A stretch of DNA of 64,000 bases, taken from NCBI GenBank assembly GCA_020725545.1, contig DYEV01000027.1:62001-126000 (forward strand), given 5' to 3'. The position numbers and the translations under genes are program-made. This document shows, piece after piece, positions 51,798-59,374 of this stretch (positions are counted from its first letter, which is position 1; every line of letters begins with the position of its first letter). The notes below the pieces were generated by a model. That model worked only from the letters and a program-made list of their open reading frames with translations, had not been told where the DNA came from and did not search any database. The stretch is from Desulfobacca sp. Its GTDB lineage: Bacteria; Desulfobacterota; Desulfobaccia; Desulfobaccales; Desulfobaccaceae.

Positions 51798-52307
51798 TCA
51801 GCCACCCCAGGGCATGTGGGCATACGTCTCCGTCAGGGCATCCCGGAACTGCCGGAAAAATTTTTCGTGGCTGGCTTCCCAATCCGCCAGCATGGCCAGC
51901 GCCAGTTTAGCTTCACCCTCGGTCTTCTGGGCCATATTGTGATAAAACTCGCTCAGGTCCTTTTCAATGAGCCAGGCCAGATTGAACACGGTGACATCTG
52001 GCACCATGGACTCTGCTGTACAGCGCTCCAGAAATTCCGACCGGGCCCGGGAATCGAAATAGTCTACCGGTTTCAGGACCACCTCTTCCACGTCGGCCAA
52101 ACCGATCTTTTTGCCGGCTTTGATGTGACCGATGAGGCGCTGCAGGAATTCGATGTGTTTCTGCTCTTCCTGAATAAGGCGTTGGAAAGCTGACACGGCC
52201 GAACCGATGTTCAGGCGCGTCAGCGAATCCTGAAAGAATTTTTTACCGGTCTCCTCCTGGTTCAGGGCGTATTCAAAAATCCGGAGCAAGCCTTCTTGTC
52301 CACTCAT
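51798..52307 (-). CDS. Ferritin-like/rubrerythrin-family protein
   Basis: This 169-residue four-helix protein is likely to bind a di-iron centre. Ligand patterns are FEYALNQEETGKKFF, LIQEEQKHIEFL (E-E-x-x-H), EKDLSEFYHNMA and WEASHEKFF. No rubredoxin domain is present. It probably scavenges peroxide or stores iron. It ends Met-Pro-Trp-Gly-Gly, an unusual C-terminus given the ubiquitin-like genes just upstream. GGGAGGAAGGAAA precedes the ATG, 18 bases after the transporter stop. Confidence 0.82.
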   Translation of the reverse strand: MSGQEGLLRIFEYALNQEETGKKFFQDSLTRLNIGSAVSAFQRLIQEEQKHIEFLQRLIGHIKAGKKIGLADVEEVVLKPVDYFDSRARSEFLERCTAESMVPDVTVFNLAWLIEKDLSEFYHNMAQKTEGEAKLALAMLADWEASHEKFFRQFRDALTETYAHMPWGG

Positions 52308-52325
52308 TTTCCTTCCTCCCGATGG

Positions 52326-53258
52326 TTAAAATTTGGCAAGTTTGGCCTGCCGTTTCCAGACCCATTGCCATTTGAGATTGAGCCAAATAATATAGACGAT
52401 CATAAAGACCGTGGACACCGCGGCCGGCACTGATGTCTGCGGGCTGAACAGGGTGAGGGCCAAACCGCCGGCCAGACCATAGTTTTTTAAAGTGCCCAAA
52501 AGCACCAGGCTGGTCAGCCGCGGCTGACTGACACCCTGCCAACGGCAGAACCATTCGATGATCTCGCCCCAGAGAAAAGTTGTGGCCAGGGCAATGACCA
52601 TCACCGGCAGCAACTCCAGGGGCTGCTGGAGAAAAAGGTGGCGGTTCAGACCGACGATGGTATAGGTAATAAGAAAAAACGACCAATTCGTGACGGTGCC
52701 TTTATAGGGCTCCAGGGACCGGTCCCAGCCCCAACGTTGCAGCAGCGCGGCCAGCAGCAGCGGCAGCAGGATCAATTCGGCCACGATGACCGCGATCCTA
52801 TATGGATGAACCACCACCTCGCCGGCCAGGAACAGCCAGGCGCATACCGGCGTGAGGATAAGGGCGCTCAGATAGGAGCCCACCGTTCCCACCAGGGAAA
52901 AGATCCGGTCGCCGCCCAGGAGGTGGGTGAAAGGAATAACCGCCACGGCCGGTGGCACCACCGCCAGGAGGACAAAGCCGTTGCTGATTTCCGGCTGGTG
53001 AATCAACAGCCGGCTGAGCCCCAGTTGCAGGCCGCCCAAAAGGAGGAAATTGGCAAAGAGAGCCAGGAGGGTCGGGGCCACCAGATCTTTGGGCGAGCGC
53101 AAGATATCCATGGGTACGCCCAGGACTGAGAGGGTCATGACCAACCCCAGGGCCGGCAGGACCAGTGGTTCGCAGTAAGCTGCCCCCTGCCCTACCCCCA
53201 GTCCCGCAAGCAGCGCTAGGATCAGGATAACATCGCGATTGCGCAGTAGTCTGAGCAT
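52326..53258 (-). CDS. BASS-family (bile acid:Na+ symporter-like) membrane transporter
   Basis: This 310-residue membrane protein has about ten helices. It resembles the bile-acid/arsenical/auxin-type symporter fold, with paired inverted repeats and motifs such as AVVPPAVAVIPFTHLLGG and LGTLKNYGLAGGLALTLF, the second of which is the crossing-helix region. The substrate is unknown. The start at 53258 follows the E1 gene stop by one base (TGATATG), so it is coupled to that operon. The frame is open 13 codons more. Confidence 0.75.
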   Translation of the reverse strand: MLRLLRNRDVILILALLAGLGVGQGAAYCEPLVLPALGLVMTLSVLGVPMDILRSPKDLVAPTLLALFANFLLLGGLQLGLSRLLIHQPEISNGFVLLAVVPPAVAVIPFTHLLGGDRIFSLVGTVGSYLSALILTPVCAWLFLAGEVVVHPYRIAVIVAELILLPLLLAALLQRWGWDRSLEPYKGTVTNWSFFLITYTIVGLNRHLFLQQPLELLPVMVIALATTFLWGEIIEWFCRWQGVSQPRLTSLVLLGTLKNYGLAGGLALTLFSPQTSVPAAVSTVFMIVYIIWLNLKWQWVWKRQAKLAKF

Positions 53259-53259
53259 A

Positions 53260-54513
53260 TCAGGCCTGGCCCAGCTTCTGGGGCGCCGTCGCCTCATACC
53301 ACAGGGGCGGCCAAGGCAGGCCGGCCAGAAGGTGGCGGGCCGCCTCCACCATAAAGCCGCCGATCACCTGATTGGTCATAATGACGGCGGGATTGGGCTG
53401 ATAAATACACGCGGCCCGGGGCTGGCGCCGATTTTCTTCCTCCCTGGTCTTCTGCACCTCGTACATCTTGAGCAGCGCCGCCGGGGTCTGGGGTTGCAGC
53501 AACGGATGGCAGGCCACTACTTGGCCCCGGGAGACGTCGGCACCGCCGCTGAGCAGCGGCTTATGATAAGCGGCACAAGCCTCGCTGATGGCAATCCGGC
53601 TGGCAAAATTGTCCACGCAATCAAAAATCAGGTCAAAATGTCTGACATCCTGCTCCTGAAAGTAGTCTGCCACATACTGCGCCCGAGTGCCGAAATCCTG
53701 ATGCAGCCGCGCCGCCAAGGTTTGGGCCTTGCCGGCGCCCACGGCGCCGCCGAAAAATATCTGCCGGTTTAAGTTGGTCACTTCAATCACATCCGGATCA
53801 ATAAAGGTCAGATGCCGGAAGCCGGCCAAGGCCAACCCCAGGCCCACAAAATTGCCCAGAGCGCCGGCGCCCACAATACCGATGGTTGGCTGTTGCTCAG
53901 GTTCGGGCCACCGGGGGCCCGTATAAGCGCTGACCTCAGGGGAGCTCTGACCGGTCATGAGGATTACTTTGATTTCTTCTAACATAATACCGGCGGCGAT
54001 GATGTCCAGGACCCCATCCAAATTTGGCACGGTCCACCCGGGTAGTTGTGCGGCCGGCAAGACCTCCTGTAGGTCCAGCCATTCCCGGCCCCGCTGATAT
54101 GTCCAAACAGCCAATCCCTGGGTCTGGGCCTCCTGCCAACGATGGCCCCGGACCACGGTCAGGCGGTGTTGAAAGGCCTGTTCCAGCAGGATTTTGCTGG
54201 CCAGACCGAAGTGGCTCAGGTCCACCAGGGGGTGACAGTGCCGCAAGGCTTCCAGGCAGAGGGGATGGGTGAGGTAACCGGTCAGGTGCTGAAGACGAAA
54301 GTCGGGGTTCAAGGCGCGGGCCAAACCAATGAGGCGCTCGTCCAGCCAGGGGGCGATCACCCTGACCTCGTTGAGCCCCAAGGCTGCCGCACCCAATAAA
54401 AAAACCGAGGTCAGCTGGGCGTCGTCAGCGACCACGCCGAGCCGGGCGCGACTCAGCATTTCTTGACGCCACTCCGGGATGCGCAGTTGTCGATCCAGAC
54501 GGGGGCTGGCCAC
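53260..54513 (-). CDS. E1-like/ThiF-family ubiquitin-activating-type enzyme
   Basis: This 417-residue protein has a complete ThiF/E1 adenylation domain in its C-terminal half. The nucleotide motif is GIVGAGALGNFVG (213-224), with FIDPDVIEVTNLNRQIFF (Arg250), GKAQTLA (Lys262) and FDCVDNFASR (Asp301). Cys369 in RAACIYQPNPAV is a candidate thioester cysteine. The N-terminal half (about residues 15-200) reads like a degenerate copy of the same Rossmann fold (LTSVFLLGAAALGLNEVRVI), giving a two-lobe arrangement as in eukaryotic E1. GTG start with AGAAGGA upstream. Confidence 0.85.
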   Translation of the reverse strand: MASPRLDRQLRIPEWRQEMLSRARLGVVADDAQLTSVFLLGAAALGLNEVRVIAPWLDERLIGLARALNPDFRLQHLTGYLTHPLCLEALRHCHPLVDLSHFGLASKILLEQAFQHRLTVVRGHRWQEAQTQGLAVWTYQRGREWLDLQEVLPAAQLPGWTVPNLDGVLDIIAAGIMLEEIKVILMTGQSSPEVSAYTGPRWPEPEQQPTIGIVGAGALGNFVGLGLALAGFRHLTFIDPDVIEVTNLNRQIFFGGAVGAGKAQTLAARLHQDFGTRAQYVADYFQEQDVRHFDLIFDCVDNFASRIAISEACAAYHKPLLSGGADVSRGQVVACHPLLQPQTPAALLKMYEVQKTREEENRRQPRAACIYQPNPAVIMTNQVIGGFMVEAARHLLAGLPWPPLWYEATAPQKLGQA

Positions 54514-54518
54514 GAGGT

Positions 54519-55316
54519 TTACAGTCCTTCTAATTTGGCCGGGATATAAGGCACCGGCGACAACCGGGTCCGCACCGCTTCCTCCAACTCCTCCCGGTCG
54601 GAGGGGGTCAGCTGCCGGCCATCGGGGACCAATCTCATGTTGGCAGACTGGTGGCTGACAAAGGTCCGGCCCGACAGGATACCCCGCTTTTTATAATGGA
54701 TTTCCTGATCGTGCCAGCCATCGTCACCGATGACAATGGCAAAGCAGAAGCCGCCGTATTCAGTCTCCCAGAGCCGGGCGGTGCGCACCGGCACGTCGGT
54801 GATCAGGGTGACGCTCCCGGGGCGCAGGTCCGCTTCGGTCCAACGGCCCTCCTCCAGGCAGACAAGATCCTGGATAGCCACCTCCACCTTGGCCACCGGC
54901 AGCCAGAGTTGGGCCGTGACATAATCCAATACCGTGGCCTGATTGGCCGCGTCGACCCTAGAGAAGTGCTGCAGGGCCAAGTCGCCGTGGGAGTGAATCC
55001 ACCCGTTGATCAACATGGCCTTGGGCAAGGCCTCCCGGAAAGCGGCAATCTGGTCCGGGGCCAGACTGACGTACTGATCCTGATTCTTTTCGTTGACCGG
55101 CAGGCCGATGTCCACGATGACCTCCGGCTGCCGCCGCCAGGCCAGGGTAAAGCCATACCACTCGTAACTCTGGCCATGGATGGCGCGCACCAACTTATTG
55201 ATAGTATAAGCCTTTTCCCGGGCGAAAGGCGTGATCCGAATCTCGTGAGGCAGATCGGCCAGAGGGATCTCCCGCTGGGCAGGCTTTTTCAGGTCGGCCA
55301 GACGTTTGAGCCTCAC
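54519..55316 (-). CDS. JAMM/MPN+ metalloprotease-like deconjugase
   Basis: This 265-residue protein has an MPN+ site: Glu52 (SYEWYGF), then His108-x-His110 and Asp122 in GWIHSHGDLALQHFSRVD. The spacing is HSHG plus seven residues, then S-x-x-D, which is one residue longer than in Rpn11/CSN5. Such enzymes cut isopeptide bonds or the C-terminal tail of ubiquitin-like proteins. The ATG overlaps the AAA+ gene stop in ATGA, and the E1 gene follows after five bases. Confidence 0.88.
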   Translation of the reverse strand: MRLKRLADLKKPAQREIPLADLPHEIRITPFAREKAYTINKLVRAIHGQSYEWYGFTLAWRRQPEVIVDIGLPVNEKNQDQYVSLAPDQIAAFREALPKAMLINGWIHSHGDLALQHFSRVDAANQATVLDYVTAQLWLPVAKVEVAIQDLVCLEEGRWTEADLRPGSVTLITDVPVRTARLWETEYGGFCFAIVIGDDGWHDQEIHYKKRGILSGRTFVSHQSANMRLVPDGRQLTPSDREELEEAVRTRLSPVPYIPAKLEGL

Positions 55317-56416
55317 AGCAGTCTCCGGCGCACATAGTTTTCATCCACCTGCAGCGGACCGGTGTAGGTGCCGGGCAGCCGGAACATATCCTCCCCCAGG
55401 ACGCGATGCAGGATGCTGATCAGCCCCCGGGCGCCGGTCCGTTCCTGTTGAGCCCGCCGGGCCACAGCCTTCAAGGCTTCGGGGGTAAACTCCAGATCAA
55501 TCCCCCAGGTCTTGAAATCATGGGCATAAGCCTTCAGGGGACTATCCTCGCTTTTGGTCAGGACATCCACCAGATCATCGGTGGTCAGCAAATCATAGGT
55601 TACCCGCACCGGAAACCGGCCCATGAGCTGACGCTCCATGCCGAAGACCACCAGGTCCTCGGTCAGCAGATGGTCCCGCCAGTCCCCCTGGAAGCCATGC
55701 CGATCCAAGCGGTTTTGGACAATCGTGTCCAACTTGTCGAAAACGCCGCCGGCAATAAAGAGGACGTGTTTGGTGGACAGGGAGAAACGCTCCTTGCCCA
55801 CCTCCACAGTATTTTCCACGCCCTCCACCAGCTTCAGCAGCCCCTTTTGGACCCCCCGGCCGGAGACATCCCGCTGCGTCACTGTTTCGGTGGCCACTTT
55901 ATCCACCTCATCCAGATAGACAATGCCCATCTGGGCCACCTGGGGGTTGCCGTCGGCCGCCGTCAGCAGGTCCAACAGGATGTCGGCGGTATTGCGGCCC
56001 ACGTAGCCCGTTTCGCTGAATTTGGTCAAATCCTCCACCACAAAGGGCACGCCCACCAGGTGTGAGGCGGTTTCCGCAGTATAGGTCTTGCCGCAGCCGG
56101 TGGGGCCGATGAGGAGGATGTTGGCCTTGGGGGTCCGGGTCTGGCTTAAGGCCTGATCAATGTCTTTGCCATTGTTGGCCAGGGATTCCTTCAGGGCATG
56201 GCCCAACCGGCGGTAATGAAAGGCAATGGCCGTAGCCATGATCTTTTTGCCCTTTTCCTGGCCAATGATGAACCGATCTAGGTCCTGCTTCAATGCCACC
56301 GGCGTTTTGGCAAACTCAATGATGTGGGCCACCGCAACTTCGACCTTCTGCTGCCGTTGATAATCGAGCTTTTCTTGGATACGCCGGCGAGTCTGGTCAG
56401 AGACGAAATCATACAT
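55313..56416 (-). CDS. ClpX-like AAA+ unfoldase without zinc domain
   Basis: This 367-residue AAA+ ATPase is of the ClpX/HslU clade. Walker A is GPTGCGKT (104-111) and Walker B IVYLDE (165-170). It has the ClpX pore loop GYVG (137-140) within TKFSETGYVGRNTADILLDLL. The ClpX N-terminal cysteine zinc domain is absent. The segment that in ClpX carries the IGF loop (ClpP docking) reads HGF in DRHGFQGDW, so ClpP partnership is uncertain. An AAGGGA ribosome site is present. Likely role: ATP-driven unfolding of tagged proteins. Confidence 0.88.
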   Translation of the reverse strand: MYDFVSDQTRRRIQEKLDYQRQQKVEVAVAHIIEFAKTPVALKQDLDRFIIGQEKGKKIMATAIAFHYRRLGHALKESLANNGKDIDQALSQTRTPKANILLIGPTGCGKTYTAETASHLVGVPFVVEDLTKFSETGYVGRNTADILLDLLTAADGNPQVAQMGIVYLDEVDKVATETVTQRDVSGRGVQKGLLKLVEGVENTVEVGKERFSLSTKHVLFIAGGVFDKLDTIVQNRLDRHGFQGDWRDHLLTEDLVVFGMERQLMGRFPVRVTYDLLTTDDLVDVLTKSEDSPLKAYAHDFKTWGIDLEFTPEALKAVARRAQQERTGARGLISILHRVLGEDMFRLPGTYTGPLQVDENYVRRRLL

Positions 56417-56495
56417 AGACGTTCCCTTATAAGGGGGGGTGAATGTTAGTCAGAGTTTCCAGTTTCTATTTTTAGCCATTTTTGGGCCGTCAGGT

Positions 56496-56891
56496 TTATG
56501 GCTCTGGTTGACAGGCTGTATTCTGCCGCCAGATTTCAGCCAAAGGCGTGGTTGCCAGGATCCCGGGGTCCAAGTCGGGATGAGCAAGGAATAACCGCTG
56601 GCTCAGGATTATATCAGCCGGAGTGCGGGCGTAGCCGAGATAGGGATTGTTGTATTGGCGGATGATTTCCTGAGCCAGGTGATACTGTCCGGCACTGAGC
56701 AATGGGAAGAGGCTGAGGCGCTCCCTGGCTGGGGGCGCGCTGCTCGGCACCGTGTCATTGTCGAGTTGAGCCAGACTCCTCAGGCCATAGTCCCTGACAA
56801 TGGCCGCGACTGCGGCAAAGGCCGTCTGCGGCCACAGCTCCTTGGCGAGCCGGCGTCCCCGCCCCTCTTTAATGCTCTCTAATAAAGACAT
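56496..56891 (-). CDS. Hypothetical helical protein of the ubiquitin-like locus
   Basis: This 131-residue protein was not recognised. It begins MSLLESIKEGRGRRLAKELW, has hydrophobic helices and a Tyr-rich centre (QYHLAQEIIRQYNNPYLGYA), and lacks cysteines apart from one near the end. It lies 79 bases before the AAA+ gene and 206 after the E2-like gene on the same strand. A role as adaptor or target-recognition factor is possible but unsupported by motif. Confidence 0.6.
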   Translation of the reverse strand: MSLLESIKEGRGRRLAKELWPQTAFAAVAAIVRDYGLRSLAQLDNDTVPSSAPPARERLSLFPLLSAGQYHLAQEIIRQYNNPYLGYARTPADIILSQRLFLAHPDLDPGILATTPLAEIWRQNTACQPEP

Positions 56892-57097
56892 GCTGGTTTG
56901 CCTTGCCAGTGATCTGCTGCCATTGTCATCGCGGTTCAGTAGTGTCCAATAAGGTTTTTGCAGGCAGCCCCCGGCGGGCGCCGCAGGTATCGCAAGTTGG
57001 CCCCTTCTGCCGCTCAGTTTAGGTAGGAAAAGATTTTTCCCTCTGTGGGAAGGTTATAACTCCCTGCCAGGATTCTGCCGGATACGCATGATCGCAG

Positions 57098-58300
57098 TTA
57101 CCTATTTTTCACTTCCAGCTCTCCGGCCAAGATTCTGGGATCATCCTCCGGCAGTCGCCAATCCTCGAAATCAACCTCCGAGTGATGCCGGCCAAAACCA
57201 TCCAGGCTGTTATAGCCGTTGCGCTTGCGGCTGTTATAGCCGTAATACAGGGCGTTGAGGCCCTCCTGCAGGGCTTGGATAATCGCCCTGGCAGAAAATT
57301 CCTGGGGGGCCTGATAATCTGTTAAACAGATGGGCTGTCGGGGCGCGCACCGCCGCAGGAGGGGATGCTTGTAGGTATCTAAAACCACCGGCTGAAACGG
57401 CCCCGCGGAGCAGACCGCCACCCGACAGTCGGGGAACAGATAGGGGCGGCCGTAATAATCCTGCAGGACATATTCCCCGGTCTTCTTATAAACCCAATAC
57501 ACTCCCGGACGTTTGGCGTCTCCACAGAAGCCCACGTCGTCAACTTCCAAGGCCCCCCGGGCCGCAATGGTGAGCAGGATGGCTAACTGCTCCTTGGGCA
57601 GGTCTGCCAAAGCTTGCCGGGCCGCGAGTTCCTCCTGGACCTGGGCCATCTCCTGGGCGATAATCCGAGCTTGCAGCACGGTACGCAGCCACCGCCGCAC
57701 GGCCGGGCCATTCCCGGCGGGAGCCGGCACGTCGGGGTTGGCGGCCTGACGGGCTGTTAGCCATTGCAGCACCTCCCGGAGTGTTGCCGCCTGTTCCTGG
57801 AAAGCGGCCAGCAAATCGGCGGCCTGATCTGGTATGGTGTGCGACTCTGCCACATAGGCCAAAAACGCCCCGGCCTCCGTCTTGGCGCGGTGCTTTCCCC
57901 GACGGGTGCGTAGAAAATATGGCAAAACGACGAAGAGAATGGTCTCCAGCTCAGGAGCCAACACAGGCGTGCAGGTGCGCAACCGCGATAGAACTTCCTG
58001 CAGGAGGGCCAACCGCAGCTTCTCATACTCTTCTGGAAAAACGGTCTGATAGTGCTCCGCCAGGGCTGCCAGGGACAGAGACTGAACAAAGTAGCGGCCA
58101 TCTTGCCGCAGCAGGAGGGCTGCCGCATCCGGACGCCGGTTTGCCGCCTCGAGGGAGCAGGCCCCACCATCTCCCGCGGCCCTGCCCTCCCCTCCCCTTG
58201 CCGCCAGCTCCGCGGCGATCTCGGCATCAAACAGCAACGGCAGATAAAGAAAGCCGTCCTGCACGAGGATTTCAGTCTGACCGCTGAGCAGTTGCCACAT
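57098..58300 (-). CDS. Putative E2-like ubiquitin-conjugating protein
   Basis: This 400-residue protein was not recognised as a whole. In the C-terminal third, GPFQPVVLDTYKHPL (from Gly300) and PICLTDYQ (Ile324-Cys325-Leu326) mirror the E2 core. In eukaryotic E2s PFKPPKVxF is followed by YHPN and SICLDIL. A helix (ARAIIQALQEGLNALYYGYN) follows, as after the E2 cysteine. His312-Pro313 to Cys325 is 13 residues, against about ten in UbcH5. The N-terminal two thirds (about 1-250) is helical. It would accept the modifier from the E1. The Asn of HPN is Leu, as reported for prokaryotic E2 families. Confidence 0.5.
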   Translation of the reverse strand: MWQLLSGQTEILVQDGFLYLPLLFDAEIAAELAARGGEGRAAGDGGACSLEAANRRPDAAALLLRQDGRYFVQSLSLAALAEHYQTVFPEEYEKLRLALLQEVLSRLRTCTPVLAPELETILFVVLPYFLRTRRGKHRAKTEAGAFLAYVAESHTIPDQAADLLAAFQEQAATLREVLQWLTARQAANPDVPAPAGNGPAVRRWLRTVLQARIIAQEMAQVQEELAARQALADLPKEQLAILLTIAARGALEVDDVGFCGDAKRPGVYWVYKKTGEYVLQDYYGRPYLFPDCRVAVCSAGPFQPVVLDTYKHPLLRRCAPRQPICLTDYQAPQEFSARAIIQALQEGLNALYYGYNSRKRNGYNSLDGFGRHHSEVDFEDWRLPEDDPRILAGELEVKNR

Positions 58301-58464
58301 GGAGATACGCTTTGCCAGTTTTAAAAGTGCCGTTGGGCGCCCAGCCGCCGGTTTGGGCGGACCTTGTCGGTTGGCCCCATGAAAAGACCACCATCTCTCC
58401 TCCGTAGCCCAAGCTCTTTCCGCTGACGCGACTTATTTTCTGACCACTGATCCCGGACCACTGA

Positions 58465-58824
58465 TCAGCCCCCCTCCTGGGGTTTGATGGCCCGCACCGG
58501 GACATACAAATAACTTTCGCCTTCCTCCGACAGCTCCAGCCGGGCATATGCCAGCGCCGGGCTCTGGGTATCCCGCCCCCGGGCCAAAAGGGTGCCGCCC
58601 TGCAACTGCCGCTGGATATCTTCCAGGATCTGCCGTTCTTCAATGCTCCAATCCCGCCGGGCCAGCATTTCCTGGCAGAGGTCGGCCAAGGTTTGGTCTT
58701 CGTAGGTGCCTGGTTCGAAGATGGCCAGCAACCCTTCCCCAGCCTGGCCGGGCAAAATTTCGACGACCAACGGTAATGGCTGCTCTCGACGTTGTTCCTC
58801 GGAACTTAGGACCACTTCAGTCAT
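58465..58824 (-). CDS. Candidate ubiquitin-like modifier ending in Gly-Gly
   Basis: This 119-residue protein ends ESYLYVPVRAIKPQEGG, with the diglycine exactly at the C-terminus. The middle can be read as a beta-grasp: strand LPLVVEIL, strand LLAIFEPGT, helix TLADLCQEMLARR, helix IEERQILEDIQRQLQ and a last strand YLYVPVRAI before a flexible tail. No Pro/Glu-rich transport signal is seen. The ATG at 58824 has AAAGGAGG upstream and overlaps the AbrB-like gene by eight bases. Function is inferred from its C-terminus and its E1, E2-like and JAMM neighbours. No homologous fold was computed. Confidence 0.5.
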   Translation of the reverse strand: MTEVVLSSEEQRREQPLPLVVEILPGQAGEGLLAIFEPGTYEDQTLADLCQEMLARRDWSIEERQILEDIQRQLQGGTLLARGRDTQSPALAYARLELSEEGESYLYVPVRAIKPQEGG

Positions 58825-59083
58825 GGCGCCCCCTCCTTTGCCCGGTCGTGGCCCCGGCCACGGGCAGACCATGCAGCCCGCCAGCCCGCAGCACCGGCAG
58901 CACCGGTTCCTGGCCACCCTGGCCCATGGTTTTGTCTTTATCCACCAGCATCTTGGCCTTCAGAACCAGACACGACTGCTCCAGTTCAATCTCCAGGATA
59001 TCCCCTTCCTTAATGTCCAGTACCTCCCGTAAATTCTTGGGCAAGGTGATCTGGCCATGGCGCAACACTTTCACCACTGTCAT
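58817..59083 (-). CDS. AbrB/MazE-like DNA-binding regulator
   Basis: This 88-residue protein has an N-terminal SpoVT-AbrB swapped-hairpin domain (VVKVLRHGQITLPKNLREVL then DIKEGDILEIEL), as in antitoxins and transition-state regulators. The C-terminal 40 residues are Gly/Pro/Arg-rich and were not recognised. No toxin gene is adjacent, so it is more likely an autoregulator of the operon it heads. An AAGGAGCAGAGC ribosome site precedes the ATG. A promoter with a palindromic spacer lies 57-85 bases upstream. Confidence 0.82.
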   Translation of the reverse strand: MTVVKVLRHGQITLPKNLREVLDIKEGDILEIELEQSCLVLKAKMLVDKDKTMGQGGQEPVLPVLRAGGLHGLPVAGATTGQRRGRHD

Positions 59084-59139
59084 GCTCTGCTCCTTGTGCC
59101 TGGAACCGGCAAGATCGTCAATATGTAAATCTGTATTTT

Positions 59140-59168
59140 AGTATCGCGGGAGAACCCGCCACCGTCAA
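59140..59168 (-). promoter_or_regulatory. Sigma70 promoter of the ubiquitin-like operon with palindromic spacer
   Basis: On the minus strand TTGACG (59163-59168) and GATACT (59140-59145) are separated by exactly 17 bases. The spacer contains GCGGGTTCTCCCGC, a five-pair inverted repeat that could be an operator for the AbrB-like protein. Transcription would start near 59132. Confidence 0.65.
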
Positions 59169-59374
59169 TCTTTTCCGACTCTTGCCTCTTTCCGAACGGT
59201 TTTGGCTCAAAATAAAATGGTTCCCCGGCCGGCCGCAGTCCTGTAGCGCCGGCGGGGAACCAATAAATGGGAGGGCATGTTTGCGAAGAGAGTCAGGCAC
59301 CGGGGGGGTGGTCAGCGCCCGAGATGCCACCGTTCAAGGGCGTTGCTGGCAAACGGCTTCCCCGAGTTACGATC

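Noticed and set aside
51798-52307. The ferritin-like protein as a second ubiquitin-like modifier because it ends in Gly-Gly
   Set aside because: Its four-helix di-iron pattern is clear; the terminal GG alone is not enough to assign a modifier role.
58817-59083. Toxin-antitoxin pair with the AbrB-like gene as antitoxin
   Set aside because: No PIN, MazF or RelE-like gene adjoins it; the overlapping gene encodes the GG-ending protein, which lacks toxin motifs.
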